Part shown: one piece after another, positions 63,885-64,000 of the stretch
How positions within the stretch are numbered: the stretch's first letter is position 1
How the letters are laid out: the number at the start of each line of letters is the position of its first letter
DNA from: Vibrio sp. LaRot3
GTDB lineage: Bacteria > Pseudomonadota > Gammaproteobacteria > Enterobacterales > Vibrionaceae
NCBI RefSeq assembly: GCF_027587025.1
Contig: NZ_JAPPTI010000001.1
Span: 744,001 to 808,000 of the forward strand
Direction of reading: 5' to 3'
Length of the DNA stretch: 64,000 nt
Notes under the pieces: generated by a model
What the model was told of the DNA's origin: nothing
Seen by the model: the letters and a program-made list of their open reading frames with translations, nothing else
Databases searched by the model: none
Translations under genes and position numbers: made by a program

Positions 63885-64000
63885 CGTATTCCTCATTGGA
63901 GTTTTAATGCTTATAGCTACATTTATGAGGGTGATAAGGCAAAAGATCAAGTCCCTCATGTACATAATAATAGAATTGGAAACCGCTGTGTTCGTAAAGA

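Overview
The window looks like chromosomal DNA of a marine Vibrio or close relative. This rests on gene content: the rlmI-yccX-tusE-yccA order at the right end, a PurC, MetA, QueE and QueC set, DUF2750, DUF2786, DUF3334 and DUF3859 genes, many chemoreceptor and c-di-GMP genes, and an RTX adhesin locus. Codon use and base composition look even. I see no insertion sequence, prophage, tRNA, rRNA or CRISPR array. The species cannot be fixed from the sequence alone.

Layout. 0-4.8 kb: the tail of a chemoreceptor, an endo/exonuclease/phosphatase-family protein and a large unrecognised membrane protein. 4.8-12.2 kb: a leftward copper/silver export operon (small secreted protein, CusC, CusB, CusA, cupredoxin) behind a MerR/CueR-type promoter. 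12.2-18.2 kb: an M20 peptidase, a TetR regulator, then the complete homogentisate route of tyrosine breakdown (HppD, HmgA, fumarylacetoacetase, maleylacetoacetate isomerase). 18.2-29.8 kb: a zinc-ribbon protein, a Sel1/J-domain membrane protein, an OmpA lipoprotein, DUF2786, a CheX-like protein, YdiJ, a membrane methyltransferase, PurC behind a PurR box, a SulA-like protein behind a LexA box, a glycerophosphodiesterase and a lactate/malate dehydrogenase-family enzyme. 30-39.5 kb: a two-component system, a PilW-like lipoprotein, MetA behind MetJ boxes, two small genes, and an exporter operon (TolC, HlyD, two ABC-2 permeases) with no ATPase gene. 39.7-51.3 kb: an HD-GYP sensor, a lipoprotein, an acetyltransferase, a Nudix-PAP2 fusion, a chemoreceptor, QueE/QueC and a TPR-GGDEF diguanylate cyclase.

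51.9-61.1 kb is the most unusual part. A LapA-type RTX adhesin carries an N-terminal retention module with a PAAG (LapG-type) cleavage site. Next to it is a second RTX protein that shares its extracellular module but lacks the retention module. Divergent from both is a TolC/LapE-like outer-membrane factor with an OmpA-family protein. The likely reading is an adhesin held at the cell surface paired with a freely released partner. The inner-membrane export proteins (LapB, LapC) and the LapD/LapG switch are not in the window. An HD-GYP gene and a GGDEF gene within 15 kb make c-di-GMP control plausible but do not prove it.

61.1-64 kb: RlmI, acylphosphatase, TusE and a YccA-type BAX-inhibitor protein, an order I recall from E. 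coli.

Starts were moved inward from the longest reading frame where a ribosome site or family alignment supported it. Residue positions are counted by eye and approximate.
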